Of a stretch of DNA of 53,733 bases, positions 1-9,557 are shown piece by piece. The notes below the pieces were generated by a model that was not told where the DNA came from, made no database searches, and worked only from the letters and a program-made list of their open reading frames with translations. Numbering within the stretch: the first letter of the stretch is position 1; each line of letters opens with the position of its first letter. The DNA lies in assembly GCA_037138335.1 (NCBI GenBank), contig JBAXIO010000022.1:1-53733 (forward strand), in the 5' to 3' direction. Made by a program: the position numbers and the translations under genes. This DNA is from CAIRDP01 sp037138335 (GTDB lineage Bacteria; Bacteroidota; Bacteroidia; Bacteroidales; FEN-979).

Positions 1-114
1 AAGAACAATTTTGTAATCAGTTGATATTGTTTTAACTAAGACGCAACGCTAGTGAACTATCATATTAAAACAATGTCTCATAACTCCAGGTATTTATTTT
101 TTCTGAAGAGTAAT

Positions 115-1500
115 TCATTTGGCATTGGATTTTGCTTGTTCCAACATTGAATCCAGGGCTTTCCTGTTATAAACTTTCCCTCGTACCATAACAGTTTCAA
201 TAGTTTTTGTATTTTCAATATTTTCTAATGGATTCTTATTCAGCAGAACCAGGCTGGCAAGTTTGCCCACCTCAATAGTACCAAAATCAGATTTTTTATT
301 CATAAAAATTGCAGGATTGATTGTTGCAGACCTTAATGCATCAAGGGCCGGCATACCTCCCTTAACCATAAGCGACAATTCATCGTGAAGCGAAAATCCC
401 GGGAAAACATAAGGATTAGGGAAATCGGTTCCTGCTAGAAATTTCACTCCTTTTTCATTCATTTTGCCTATTAAGCTTAATTCAAAAAGATACCTTACTC
501 TTGAACTATTCGAAAAATCATCTACCTGACTTTTCGTATAAGGACTGATTTTTTGATTCCATATCTCCAGAACATATCCCGGGAGATAGGCTTTCCTGTT
601 ATCATTTATAAATATTGAATCATTTAAATAGCTCATTGCCCTGTTAACTGTGAGGGTGGGGCATATCCACATGCTGCTCTTAGCCAGCACAGAGCATAGA
701 GAATCAAACCTCTTTTCAGAAAACCTGCTTACCAATTCTCGAGTTGATTGGGGGGGATTTTCGCTATTATTGTGCGATATGCAGCCATCCAGGAATCCGT
801 ATAAATGTTCAGAACTGACCATTCCTGCATCAATTGCCTTGTAGATTGAAACTCCATTGGGTATATGGCCGGCAAATGTGATGTTCCTTTTTTTTGTTTC
901 CATGGCAATAGCCATAAAACATTCTTCGGATAAAGAACTGTAAACTTTGACAAAATCAACTTTTTTGTCAATTTGCTTGTTTACTGCATCAACAGCTTCT
1001 TCGGGTGTTGTAACTACCAGGCATCCCGCAGGAAAAGAAGGTGGATTCCCGTCAATAAGATCACCTGACCGATAGACATCCGGTGATACGGGCCCTTCCT
1101 GTTGCGTTCTTTTTGGTATTTCTACAAAGGCTGGCATATCACCCCACATCTCCCTGATTCCCGTAATACCATTGGCAATAAGCAAGAGATCCAGATCCGC
1201 ATGGCTCCATTTGTAATGGGCATGCATATCCCAAAGTCCGGGAATCAGGTATTTGCCATTGCCGTCAATTACAACTGTTGAAGTTGAACCGGAAGTTTTC
1301 TCATCATAAATACCGGTAATCCTGTTATTGTCGATTGCTATCGTTTTATTCTTTATTATTTTCCCTGATTTTACATCAACGATATTAACGTTCGTAATCA
1401 GGTAGTCATGCTTACCTGTAAGGCAATATGACATAAATGGCACTACGAGTAATAAAATCAGGAACCCTGATTTAATCACATCAAAAATTCTTGAATTCAT
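115..1500 (-). CDS. Secreted or membrane-anchored amidohydrolase
   Basis: Amidohydrolase superfamily protein of the imidazolonepropionase/prolidase-like type, probably hydrolysing a cyclic amide, dipeptide or related C-N bond; the substrate cannot be told from sequence. The metal-binding HxH is visible in DMHAHYKW shortly after the conserved GKYLIPGLWD strand. Further ligand candidates are the lysine in VDFVKVY, the histidines in GHIPNG and SSEHLYG, and the aspartate in AGTDFPNPY. The C-terminal composite beta-domain ends with the usual GKLASLVLL and VMVRGKVY strands. I start at the ATG at 1500 because it begins a hydrophobic export segment (MNSRIFDVIKSGFLILLLVV); the frame stays open 28 codons further upstream. 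It is the last gene of a long minus-strand run. The length (461 aa) is normal for the family. Confidence 0.85.
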   Translation of the reverse strand: MNSRIFDVIKSGFLILLLVVPFMSYCLTGKHDYLITNVNIVDVKSGKIIKNKTIAIDNNRITGIYDEKTSGSTSTVVIDGNGKYLIPGLWDMHAHYKWSHADLDLLLIANGITGIREMWGDMPAFVEIPKRTQQEGPVSPDVYRSGDLIDGNPPSFPAGCLVVTTPEEAVDAVNKQIDKKVDFVKVYSSLSEECFMAIAMETKKRNITFAGHIPNGVSIYKAIDAGMVSSEHLYGFLDGCISHNNSENPPQSTRELVSRFSEKRFDSLCSVLAKSSMWICPTLTVNRAMSYLNDSIFINDNRKAYLPGYVLEIWNQKISPYTKSQVDDFSNSSRVRYLFELSLIGKMNEKGVKFLAGTDFPNPYVFPGFSLHDELSLMVKGGMPALDALRSATINPAIFMNKKSDFGTIEVGKLASLVLLNKNPLENIENTKTIETVMVRGKVYNRKALDSMLEQAKSNAK

Positions 1501-1587
1501 GGTCTGTTGTTTAGGTTTAGAAAAAATAATATTTGAAATACGTTTTTGATTTTTTTGCATTACAGCTAATCGATTATATGTCAAATT

Positions 1588-1974
1588 CTATAGTAACTCA
1601 TGCCACCAGGGCACATAAAAAAGAGGCATATAGTCATGCCAGCCAAAGGAAAAAGAAAAGAAAATATGAACAACCGGTCCCATTAGCATGGAAACAGGAA
1701 TATAGAATAGCAGTTCACATTTAGACATACGTAATACCAGGGGAGGGAGTACAAACGTAATAAAAGCAGGCATACCATAAAATATCCACCATGGAACTCC
1801 TTTTCCGTAGGTAATCCTGGCAAATATCATTCCGCCAACTACGACAATTAACGCTAATATTATTATCTTAAAATCAGGTCGTTGAATCCGTTTCCTTAAA
1901 GTAAGAAGAAGTACTGCAACAAATACAATGAGTGCTACAAACATATACACAAGAAATTTTTCGATGTCGTTCAT
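1588..1974 (-). CDS. Small integral membrane protein, unknown function
   Basis: A 128-residue protein with about four hydrophobic helices (roughly residues 7-25, 36-52, 62-80 and 88-108) and a C-terminal aromatic segment rich in W, Y and H (FSFGWHDYMPLFYVPWWHELL is near its end). I do not recognise a family. It sits 1 nt downstream of the esterase-TPR gene and just upstream of the amidohydrolase, so it is probably co-transcribed with the esterase. No catalytic motif is visible. The start ATG at 1974 is the first in the frame and gives a sensible N-terminal amphipathic stretch before the first helix. Confidence 0.6.
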   Translation of the reverse strand: MNDIEKFLVYMFVALIVFVAVLLLTLRKRIQRPDFKIIILALIVVVGGMIFARITYGKGVPWWIFYGMPAFITFVLPPLVLRMSKCELLFYIPVSMLMGPVVHIFFSFSFGWHDYMPLFYVPWWHELL

Positions 1975-1975
1975 A

Positions 1976-3091
1976 TTAATAGGATTTAAGTTTGTTCAGC
2001 GCCTCCTTTGCCTGCTCGAAGTTGGGATTTATCGAAAGCGCTTTATTATAATTTACTTTAGCCTGGTCGGTTTTCCCGGATTTCTGGTACAGTGTTCCCA
2101 GGAAATAATAATACATCTCCGAATCGGGATACAGACTGACGAGGTACCCGGCGACTGCGATCGCCTGTTCTGTCTTTTGTTCCTGTCTCATATCATAAGC
2201 CATATCGAACAGAACACCGGCTTTTGGGTTTACAGTAAATCCATATTCCTTCGAAAGCCCCTCAAAATGGGATTTGATTTCAGGAACGCTGAGTTGTTTT
2301 CTTTCTGCGGTCATGGTGCAGCCCGAAAAGAAAAACAGCAGTGCATTGTTCAGGGTTGAAAAAGGAACATGGCCTGAATTTTCAATTAACTCCAGCTTAT
2401 ATTGCAGGCCTGCCGGGAATTTACCGAGGGCTTCCCTGACATCATTGATCGGTTTGCGCACCTCAACATAATCAAGGTCCCCGTATGAAATATAAAGTTT
2501 CTTTACTGTCTGCGGATGACTTTCAGGGAAGGACTTAAGCTTGTCCAGGAAGAAACCGGGGCACCAGCCAAACATGGGGCTGGCGATGACATAAGCGTTA
2601 AACATACCAGGGTCAAACAGGAAATTATACATGACGAAAAGACCGGTGTTCGACTGCCCGTAAAGGATACTGTACCCGTTCGTGCGGTAGTTCTTTGTGA
2701 TCTCAGGGACCAGTTCATTTTTCAGAAACATGCAAAACTTCCTGCCTCCGGGAACCGACCCGCTGTCGTTGGGACATGACCAATAATTCCCTGCAACACC
2801 AGTGTTGGAGATCCCGATCAGGATCATGTCAGGTATTCGTTCGTTCGACAGGTTATCGATAGTGGCGGCATCATTTGCAAACTGCGAAATGTTCTGCCCG
2901 TTCATTGTAAATACGACAGGATATGTTTTACCAGACTTTTCATATCCTTCGGGCAGGTGTTCCAGGTAGGTCACTTCACCCCCGAGAACGGCGGATTTGA
3001 ATTTCCTGTATGTCCCTACAGAAACAGGGTCCTGGGCGCCCAGGTTCATGCAAACCAGGCAAAAAATCAATAAAAGGCAAAACTTCTTCAT
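1976..3091 (-). CDS. Secreted esterase (PF00756-like) with C-terminal TPR
   Basis: Alpha/beta-hydrolase of the esterase D/enterochelin-esterase type fused to tetratricopeptide repeats. A signal peptide (about residues 1-19, ending LGAQ) suggests periplasmic or secreted location. The hydrolase part has strand PVVFTMNG, a nucleophile elbow in YGQSNTGLF (serine), an acid candidate in YGDLDYVE and a histidine in ENSGHVPFS. The elbow reads G-Q-S-N-T-G rather than the standard GxSxG. After about residue 270 come TPR-like helices, ending with the typical NYNKALSINPNFEQAKEAL. It is a paralogue of the 9.6-10.7 kb gene, with the same 371-residue length. The substrate is unknown; an ester or ferrichelate are possibilities by family only. 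Confidence 0.85.
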   Translation of the reverse strand: MKKFCLLLIFCLVCMNLGAQDPVSVGTYRKFKSAVLGGEVTYLEHLPEGYEKSGKTYPVVFTMNGQNISQFANDAATIDNLSNERIPDMILIGISNTGVAGNYWSCPNDSGSVPGGRKFCMFLKNELVPEITKNYRTNGYSILYGQSNTGLFVMYNFLFDPGMFNAYVIASPMFGWCPGFFLDKLKSFPESHPQTVKKLYISYGDLDYVEVRKPINDVREALGKFPAGLQYKLELIENSGHVPFSTLNNALLFFFSGCTMTAERKQLSVPEIKSHFEGLSKEYGFTVNPKAGVLFDMAYDMRQEQKTEQAIAVAGYLVSLYPDSEMYYYFLGTLYQKSGKTDQAKVNYNKALSINPNFEQAKEALNKLKSY

Positions 3092-3137
3092 ACTGAAAGT
3101 TTTATTATACTGTTGTGAGAATTTTTATTCTTTTATT

Positions 3138-4100
3138 TCAGATTTCAATCACGACATTTCCGGTTTTATGCCCTTTTTCAACATAAGCATGGGCCTCCCT
3201 TATTTCTTCAAGCTGATATTGCCGGTCTATTATAGTAATTAATTCACCTTCTTCAATCATTGTCCTGATAAAATTAAGCGCTCCGGTCTTGTTCACCGAC
3301 ATCGAAAAGATCACTTTCTTTCCGTTTCCGAATTTTGTCATAAATGATTGAAAAAGACGTTTGAAAGTCATGACCGTGACAACATATTTCCCTTTAGACT
3401 TAAGGGCTTTCCTGCAATGGGCAAAGGAGCTTTTACCAACCGTGTCAAATATTATATCATACATATTACCTGTTATAGCAAAGTCCTCTTTTGTGTAATC
3501 CACAACATGATCTGCCCCAAGCGCTTTGACAAGTTCCATGTTTTTGGTACTGCAAACCCCTGTCACTTCCGCTCCGAAATATTTGGCAATTTGTATGGCA
3601 AAGGTCCCGATACTGCCTGAAGCCCCGTTTACCAGGACATTTTGTCCATTCCGGATATCCGCTTTATCTTTAAGGAAAAACAGGGCCGTGGTTGCACCGT
3701 CGACTACTGATGCAGCCTCAACAAAAGTCATATTCTGCGGCTTTAATGCAATAGAGGCATTTTCTCTCATGCATTTATATTCGGTATAACACCCTGTGCC
3801 AAACCCCCTGAAAGCATAAATTTCATCACCCGGTTTAAATTTCTTTACCTTTCGTCCCACCGATTCAATCACACCTGAAAACTCCATTCCCAAAATTTGA
3901 AATTTCTTTTTAGGCCGGGTAAGTCCCAGCAGCATCCGGCTTAAAAAAGTATCGCCTCTTCGCATCATACCATCGGCCGCAGTAACTGAAGTGGCTTTGA
4001 TATTTATCAGGACTTCATGTTCCTCAGGTGCGGGTTTCTCCAAATGGCAAAGCTCGAGAACATCCGGGGACCCGTATTTTTTATAAACAACTGCTTTCAT
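3138..4100 (-). CDS. NAD(P)H-dependent quinone oxidoreductase-like dehydrogenase (MDR)
   Basis: Medium-chain dehydrogenase/reductase of the zinc-independent quinone reductase branch, 320 aa, cytoplasmic (no signal). The N-terminal GroES-like fold is clear (MKAVVYKKYGSPDVLEL, then ILGMEFSGVIESVGRKVKKF). The Rossmann nucleotide loop is NGASGSIGTFAIQIAK, around residues 158-173, followed by the family-typical ALGADHVVDYTKEDF. No structural-zinc cysteine cluster is seen. The family reduces quinones or enones with NADPH; the substrate cannot be specified. It lies between the DUF4249 gene and the esterase-TPR gene on the same strand, with short gaps (46 and 86 nt), so operon membership is possible but not shown. 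Confidence 0.88.
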   Translation of the reverse strand: MKAVVYKKYGSPDVLELCHLEKPAPEEHEVLINIKATSVTAADGMMRRGDTFLSRMLLGLTRPKKKFQILGMEFSGVIESVGRKVKKFKPGDEIYAFRGFGTGCYTEYKCMRENASIALKPQNMTFVEAASVVDGATTALFFLKDKADIRNGQNVLVNGASGSIGTFAIQIAKYFGAEVTGVCSTKNMELVKALGADHVVDYTKEDFAITGNMYDIIFDTVGKSSFAHCRKALKSKGKYVVTVMTFKRLFQSFMTKFGNGKKVIFSMSVNKTGALNFIRTMIEEGELITIIDRQYQLEEIREAHAYVEKGHKTGNVVIEI

Positions 4101-4186
4101 TTTTGTTTCATTTTACATTGGATCCATATCGCTTTTTCTTTATTGTGATTCATCCTTCACTGCAGCTGAACTCATCCCACAACCTG

Positions 4187-5032
4187 CTACCTTGCAATAG
4201 TGGTCGAATAAGAGTTCGAGAAGGCTGTAAAGTAACCTGACCCCCCGTTGCCGATATTTCCCTGGACATTGGCAGGGGGTCCGGTAAAGAACGGCAGGTT
4301 GAAACCCGACATCTGCACCTGGGCGATAAAATTCAGGTAGCCGGCGGTGATCCCCGACATTTGCAATGTAATGGTGTCGCCGGGCTTTATCGTTTCCCAT
4401 TTGTGGGTATCGTCGATATTGAAGGTCTCGATGCCCCCCAGGTACCTGCCGTTGATGAACTTATCGTCCATAACAATCTTCTTCTGGATTGAATCGGACA
4501 TGAGCCGGCCGTTACGGTACCAGTTGAACATATAAAAGTTCACCTGATACCCGGGCTCCTGGGCATAAAGATCTATGGTCCAGGCACCGCTCTTCCCATA
4601 GTCGGCATGAAAAGTCACCTTAACCGAATCGATGCGGGCAACAGGATGAAGCATACAACCCGCCTCGTACGAGGTATGCCCTGAAATTGCCGACGGAAGT
4701 TCCACATGCAGGGTATACTCCTTCCCTGTCTTCCCGGGTAAAGGATCCCTGCTGCTGTATATGCCCGATTGCCCTGGGACCGTCTCCGGCAGAAGGTATG
4801 AAGTTGTTCCGTCAAAAATTGTCACCGTCGCCCCGGAAACTACAGGAGAAGGTGCATTGGAAAAATAGCCTGATGATTTCGTCAGGGCGACCACCGGGGC
4901 TGCAGAGTCGGTGGTGATCCTTCCATCGACGACAAGCCGCGTATAGGATTCGTCGAGTTTGACATCAATCCTTTCGGTGCAAGCAACAGCAACAAACAGG
5001 AGCAATGCGGGATATAATTTATATTTTTTCAT
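4187..5032 (-). CDS. DUF4249 family lipoprotein, partner of a TonB receptor
   Basis: A 281-residue lipoprotein: the N-terminus MKKYKLYPALLLFVAVAC ends in a plausible lipobox cysteine (VAC). The following sequence (LVVDGRITTD, then ALTKSSGYFS, GATVTIFDG) is the characteristic DUF4249 beginning; these are all-beta outer-membrane-associated proteins. In Bacteroidota DUF4249 genes typically follow a TonB-dependent receptor with a carboxypeptidase-regulatory domain, and here the start overlaps the end of such a receptor by 14 nt. That argues for translational coupling and a joint uptake complex, with this protein as the surface partner. The ligand is unknown. Confidence 0.88.
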   Translation of the reverse strand: MKKYKLYPALLLFVAVACTERIDVKLDESYTRLVVDGRITTDSAAPVVALTKSSGYFSNAPSPVVSGATVTIFDGTTSYLLPETVPGQSGIYSSRDPLPGKTGKEYTLHVELPSAISGHTSYEAGCMLHPVARIDSVKVTFHADYGKSGAWTIDLYAQEPGYQVNFYMFNWYRNGRLMSDSIQKKIVMDDKFINGRYLGGIETFNIDDTHKWETIKPGDTITLQMSGITAGYLNFIAQVQMSGFNLPFFTGPPANVQGNIGNGGSGYFTAFSNSYSTTIAR

Positions 5033-7376
5033 TGTTGAAATGGAAATTAAGGGTGATTGATGGAACTATTCCGAAGAGGTAAAGTTTTTCGGCATAGGTT
5101 TGTGTTGTATTGACATTGTCCTGGACAAAGTTAACCGCCCAGGTGTTATGGCGGTTATATACATTGTAAACCGAGAAGTTGAGGTCCCAGCTGAATTTCT
5201 TTCCTGGATCAGGCTTGCTCAGCCACGTCAGGCTGAGGTCGAGCCTGTGATAATCGGGGTAGCGGTATGCATTGCGCTCCGAATAAACAGGAATGATCTT
5301 GCCTCCCACTTCCAAACGGCCGGTCGGGAAGGTTACAGGCGCACCGGTTGCATAGACCCAATTGGCCGAAACGTTGACCCGCTTACTGATAACCCAGTTC
5401 AGGACCACCGAGATATTGTGCGGCTTGTCGTAGGGGGCAGGATAAGCATTGCCTCCGTTGATTCCGTCGATCTGCCTGAAGGTCCGCGAATAAGTATAGC
5501 TTACCCAGCCGTTCACCCGCTTTTCATTGATGCGAACGAGGAACTCAAGGCCATAGGACCAGGCCTTTCCTGAACGGATCTCGCCTTCGAGTTTCGAATT
5601 CAGCATCAGCTGCGCAAAATCCTTGAAGTCGACAACATTTTGCATCCATTTGTAATAAGCCTCCACCGAGGTTTCTATAGTATTATGCCGGAAGTTCCTG
5701 AAATAGCCCAGGGCGACCTGGTCGGCTATCTGCGGTTTCACGTTCACACTGGAGGGGAACCAGATATCAAGAGGGGTTCCCACGGTGGAGTTCTGCGCCA
5801 GCTGGAGATACTGGAAGGTACGTCCGTAGCTTGCCTTGACAGAGGACTCCTGGTTGAATTCATAAAGCAGGCCCAGCCGTGGCTCAATGCCGGCATAAGT
5901 GTGATAAAAATCACCCGCTTTAAAAACGGTGGAATCGGTAGCTTTGTAGCTGCTATCGTAATGATAGACCGTTCCCGGTCCTATGTTCTGGAACATCGAC
6001 AGGCGCAGCCCGTATTTCAACGTAAAATGCCCGTTAAAATGCTGTTCATTGCCGGCGTACACTGCTGATTCCAGTGCATAATTACCGGGAACCCTTACTT
6101 CATTGATTACCGACTCGTTCCCTGTCGCCTTTGTAAGCCCGGGCTGAAACATATGATATATGATGCTGCCGCCGAATTTTATACTGTTACCGGTGTTCGG
6201 GTAATAGCTGAAATCGGCCTTCGTCCCTATATCGCGCAGCCTGGAAAGCCATTCGAAGGAGTTCCTTTCGTCCATTTTGGTTTCGAGCTGGTAGTTATAA
6301 TCTGAATATACCAGTGAGAAGTTTGAAAACACTTTTGTTGAGAAAAGGTGGTTCCAGCGGAATGTGCAGGTCTCATTCCCCCATTGCATGGATGCCATTG
6401 GATTTTTAAACACATCACGGCCAAAATACCCGGAAAGAAAAACCTGGTTATTTTCGTTTATCCTGTAGTTGATCTTGGCGTTGAAGTCATAAAAATAAAG
6501 GCGGCTGGTCCTCAACTCCTTATTTGATGAAAGAGGCAGGAAGAGGTCGGCATAAGTACGCCGTCCGGAGACAATGAATGAAGCACGGTCTTTCACTATC
6601 GGGGCCTCAATGGTAAGGCGGCTCGAAATGATGCCCAGGCCCCCGTTGATCTCAAGTTTCTTGGAGTTCCCCTCATTCATCCTCACATCCAGGACCGAGG
6701 CCAGGCGCCCCCCGTAATTTGCGGGGATATCGCCTTTCCAGAGTTTAACATCCTTTATCGCATCATTATTAAATACGGAAAAGAAACCCATCAGGTGGGA
6801 AGCATTATAAATTGTTGCCTCGTCGAGCAATATGAGGTTCTGGTCAGGTGCGCCGCCGCGAACGCTGAACCCGCTGGATCCTTCACCCACGCTCTGAACC
6901 CCCGGGAGAAGCTGGACCGCCTTTATGATATCCACTTCGCCCATCAGCGCCGGGATTCTCTGGATCGTTTTAATGTCCATGCGGAAAGTGCTCATCTCAG
7001 GTTTTTTGACATTTTTATCTTCCTTCTCGCTTTTAACCTCTACCTCTTTCAATGCCTGCTGATGCGGATCCAGCTCAAGGCTGATCTTCTGGCCGGCATT
7101 GAGGCTGACTGATTTCTCAACGGGTGCAAATCCGATGTATGAAAAGACAAGTGAATACCTGCCTTCCGACAATGTGAGCGAATAGTTGCCATAGATGTCG
7201 GAGACAGCTCCGGTTTTCAATTCTTTGACATAGATGGTTGCCCCGACAAGGGCCTCCCCGCTCTCCTTGTCGGTAAGCCTGCCTGTAATAGTATACCTGT
7301 TAATCTTTTGTGTCTCCTGCCCAAACATCCCAATTGATATGTAAAGGCAGGAGAGGAATAATATTATTGTTTTCAT
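5019..7376 (-). CDS. TonB-dependent receptor with carboxypeptidase-regulatory domain
   Basis: Outer-membrane active transporter. A signal peptide (start ATG at 7376, MKTIILFLSCLYISIGMFGQ) is followed by a carboxypeptidase-regulatory-like beta domain (about residues 25-105: TGRLTDKESGEALVGATIYV). Next comes the plug (about 125-235, with GFSVRGGAPDQNLILLDEATIYN) and then a 22-strand-type barrel ending in an aromatic-rich terminus with LYLFGIVPSITLNFHF. The frame is open 15 codons further upstream, but only the chosen start gives a clean signal peptide. The length (785 aa) fits the smaller receptor class normally paired with DUF4249 rather than SusC/SusD (about 1000 aa). There is no STN domain, so it probably does not signal to the ECF/FecR pair of this window. 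The substrate is unknown. Confidence 0.92.
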   Translation of the reverse strand: MKTIILFLSCLYISIGMFGQETQKINRYTITGRLTDKESGEALVGATIYVKELKTGAVSDIYGNYSLTLSEGRYSLVFSYIGFAPVEKSVSLNAGQKISLELDPHQQALKEVEVKSEKEDKNVKKPEMSTFRMDIKTIQRIPALMGEVDIIKAVQLLPGVQSVGEGSSGFSVRGGAPDQNLILLDEATIYNASHLMGFFSVFNNDAIKDVKLWKGDIPANYGGRLASVLDVRMNEGNSKKLEINGGLGIISSRLTIEAPIVKDRASFIVSGRRTYADLFLPLSSNKELRTSRLYFYDFNAKINYRINENNQVFLSGYFGRDVFKNPMASMQWGNETCTFRWNHLFSTKVFSNFSLVYSDYNYQLETKMDERNSFEWLSRLRDIGTKADFSYYPNTGNSIKFGGSIIYHMFQPGLTKATGNESVINEVRVPGNYALESAVYAGNEQHFNGHFTLKYGLRLSMFQNIGPGTVYHYDSSYKATDSTVFKAGDFYHTYAGIEPRLGLLYEFNQESSVKASYGRTFQYLQLAQNSTVGTPLDIWFPSSVNVKPQIADQVALGYFRNFRHNTIETSVEAYYKWMQNVVDFKDFAQLMLNSKLEGEIRSGKAWSYGLEFLVRINEKRVNGWVSYTYSRTFRQIDGINGGNAYPAPYDKPHNISVVLNWVISKRVNVSANWVYATGAPVTFPTGRLEVGGKIIPVYSERNAYRYPDYHRLDLSLTWLSKPDPGKKFSWDLNFSVYNVYNRHNTWAVNFVQDNVNTTQTYAEKLYLFGIVPSITLNFHFNNEKI

Positions 7377-7417
7377 TGTATGTTTAAAATAATAAGTGAA
7401 ATCCGGCGCAAAGGAGA

Positions 7418-8332
7418 TCAATCATGTTTTCGCAATTTTTTAATTACATCGGCATCCACCCAATAGATATCTCCATTTATCCCGTCATGCCTTATAAAAA
7501 ACAAATATTTGCAATCAGGTGAGAGAAACGGGCCATATTCATTCGCTTTGGTGTTTATTAAATTGCCCATATTAACAGGCTCTGTCCAGGTGCCGTTTTC
7601 ATTAAAGCTTATAAATAAGTCACTATTGTTTACACCAGCGGTTCGCACCGATGGAAATATGATATAACTCTCATCGGGTGCAATGCATGGATCCCCTGAA
7701 TAGCCGCCCTTGACATTAATCACACTCCCGATATTACTTGCATTCCCAAATTTCCCATGGGACGGTTTTGCAAAATAAATATCAACCATCCCATTCCCGC
7801 CGGGACGGTTCGAGCAAAAATAAACCGTCCCGTTTTTAGATTGCCGGAAAGAGAATTCAGTGTAAGCTGAATTTATGGAAGTATCCAGTTTGACGGGCTC
7901 AGACCATCCATTCCTTAACTTGTTGACGTAATAAAAATCCCTCCTGTTATCTTTAGTCTTTTTATCCCTGTCGGAGGAAAAATAGAGCTTCTTCCCGTCA
8001 TAAGAAAAGAAAGGTTCGAGGTTGTTAAATGTTTTTGAGAAACATATTGTATCTGGTTTTGTCCACTTATTCCTTACATATTCGGAGAAAAACAATTTCT
8101 GGGAAGAAAAATTCCCATTTGTAATTGTAAAACAAAACATCCTCCCGTCAGGGGAAAATGCCCCCGTGCCTTCAAACCTGTTATCAAGGCAAATAATTCC
8201 CGGGGCAAAAACCCGGGGAGTACTTCCCGGGGGCGTTTGTCCAAAATATAGACTGTCGTGAGGGATTGTTTGAGAGGATGCAACACATCCAAAAAAAAGA
8301 ACAAGGGCCAAGGCCAATATTGATTTTTTCAT
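7418..8332 (-). CDS. Secreted PD40/TolB-like beta-propeller protein
   Basis: A 304-residue exported protein built from PD40 (WD40-like) repeats: recurrent units such as GAFSPDGRMFCFT, PFFSYDGKKLYFSSDRD and CIAPDESYIIFPS. The mature N-terminus carries the motif DSLYFGQTPPG followed by FAPGI, shared with the PD40 proteins at 10.8-13.1 and 24.7-26.1 kb. Unlike those two it has neither a cadherin-like domain nor a T9SS tail, so it is likely periplasmic, or a surface lipoprotein (the cysteine in LFFGCVASSQ is a weak lipobox). It lies 42 nt upstream of the TonB receptor ATG. The function is unknown; PD40 propellers usually bind proteins or glycans. Confidence 0.85.
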   Translation of the reverse strand: MKKSILALALVLFFGCVASSQTIPHDSLYFGQTPPGSTPRVFAPGIICLDNRFEGTGAFSPDGRMFCFTITNGNFSSQKLFFSEYVRNKWTKPDTICFSKTFNNLEPFFSYDGKKLYFSSDRDKKTKDNRRDFYYVNKLRNGWSEPVKLDTSINSAYTEFSFRQSKNGTVYFCSNRPGGNGMVDIYFAKPSHGKFGNASNIGSVINVKGGYSGDPCIAPDESYIIFPSVRTAGVNNSDLFISFNENGTWTEPVNMGNLINTKANEYGPFLSPDCKYLFFIRHDGINGDIYWVDADVIKKLRKHD

Positions 8333-8371
8333 GATGGATTATTTAATCATGCAAATAAGCTATGAAAATTC

Positions 8372-9493
8372 TTACTCTTTTATGTCAAACATTGACCCGC
8401 TCTCTTTGGCCACCTTGTTATAAAAATCTGCCAGAACAGGCAGGTAGCTTTCAAGCGTGGGATACTTTGCCCGGTTTTTCTCATACACCCCCAGAGATTC
8501 AACAAGCCCTTTCATCCAGAAAAATCCCCGGCCGAAATCAGATATCAATTGATACTTTGCTGCCTTACCGTCGGGATTATGTTTTAAAAGGTACCTGATG
8601 ACGGAAGCCCTTACCAGTGACTCATTCATCATGATTTGCCAGCTGGTATAGTGCTGGTTTCCCATCCCCTCTTTCACAAGGTCGAAGAGCTTTGTTCCGG
8701 AACTCTCAAAATCCTTTTCATGTTTTGCTATCAGATGGTTTACATAGGAGTGGTTAAATTCATGTATGATCGTTGGCAGGTTATCATCAACAGTATAAAC
8801 AGGTTTATTCAGGCTGTCGATGGACCAGGTTCCCATGATGGCATAAGTATCTTCCTTCCCGTCGGGATATTCTACCTTGGTGCCATAATTTCCCCCTCCC
8901 AGGCCTAATCCTATGATAATGTTCCGGCTACCTTCAGGGTCCACGCCATAATACTGACGGTACCAGCTTATATCAAGGGCTTCATAGACCGGCATGAATC
9001 TTTCCTGGGCTGTTTTATACAAGCCTTCATGGGCCTGGAAAAATTCGGCGCATTTGGCATCGGCATAGAATTGCCTGAGCAGGCCCGCGAATTTATTGGC
9101 ATTTTCCTGCCCCCATCTTCTTTCAGGGATCTTTGAGGAAAACGGGACGACCTGATCCAGTGACGGAGGCTGGGAAAGATAGATTGCCATACACATCACG
9201 GCATCAAAGCTCACCCCGTTTTTATCACGCATTTCCGTTGCAAAGGCAATAAGCGGATGGTCTTTGTATTTGTCAAAGTGATTATGAATATCCGAGACAT
9301 AACTTCTGTAAACATCATCGTTGTATTCAAAATTGCCGGCGAGGCGAAATACGATGCTCAGGAGCTCAATCCGCTTATCAACCTTTGGCAATGGATACTG
9401 GCTCAAGACAGCCAGATTGCTATTTTTGGTATTCTGTCCAAATACCAGGACAGAGCACAACAGTATGCAACTTAATAAAATGCACTTCTTCAT
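8372..9493 (-). CDS. DUF4932 domain protein, putative zinc metallopeptidase
   Basis: A 373-residue exported protein with signal peptide to about residue 20 (SVLVFGQ). It matches the DUF4932 pattern: a long helical region and then HEFNHSYVNH at residues 244-253, where H244-E245-x-x-H248 is a gluzincin-type HExxH. A glutamate further on (MMNESLVRA, in a helix about 40 residues later) could be the third zinc ligand, so peptidase activity is plausible but not proven for the family. The preceding segment with glycine run LGLGGGNYG is typical. It sits between the esterase-TPR paralogue and the short PD40 protein on the same strand, with gaps of 64 and 39 nt. Confidence 0.8.
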   Translation of the reverse strand: MKKCILLSCILLCSVLVFGQNTKNSNLAVLSQYPLPKVDKRIELLSIVFRLAGNFEYNDDVYRSYVSDIHNHFDKYKDHPLIAFATEMRDKNGVSFDAVMCMAIYLSQPPSLDQVVPFSSKIPERRWGQENANKFAGLLRQFYADAKCAEFFQAHEGLYKTAQERFMPVYEALDISWYRQYYGVDPEGSRNIIIGLGLGGGNYGTKVEYPDGKEDTYAIMGTWSIDSLNKPVYTVDDNLPTIIHEFNHSYVNHLIAKHEKDFESSGTKLFDLVKEGMGNQHYTSWQIMMNESLVRASVIRYLLKHNPDGKAAKYQLISDFGRGFFWMKGLVESLGVYEKNRAKYPTLESYLPVLADFYNKVAKESGSMFDIKE

Positions 9494-9557
9494 AATTCGT
9501 TCTTTTGTTTCTTTATGTATAAAGATAAACCCGAAACCTCCCAGGTCCTTACTTCTC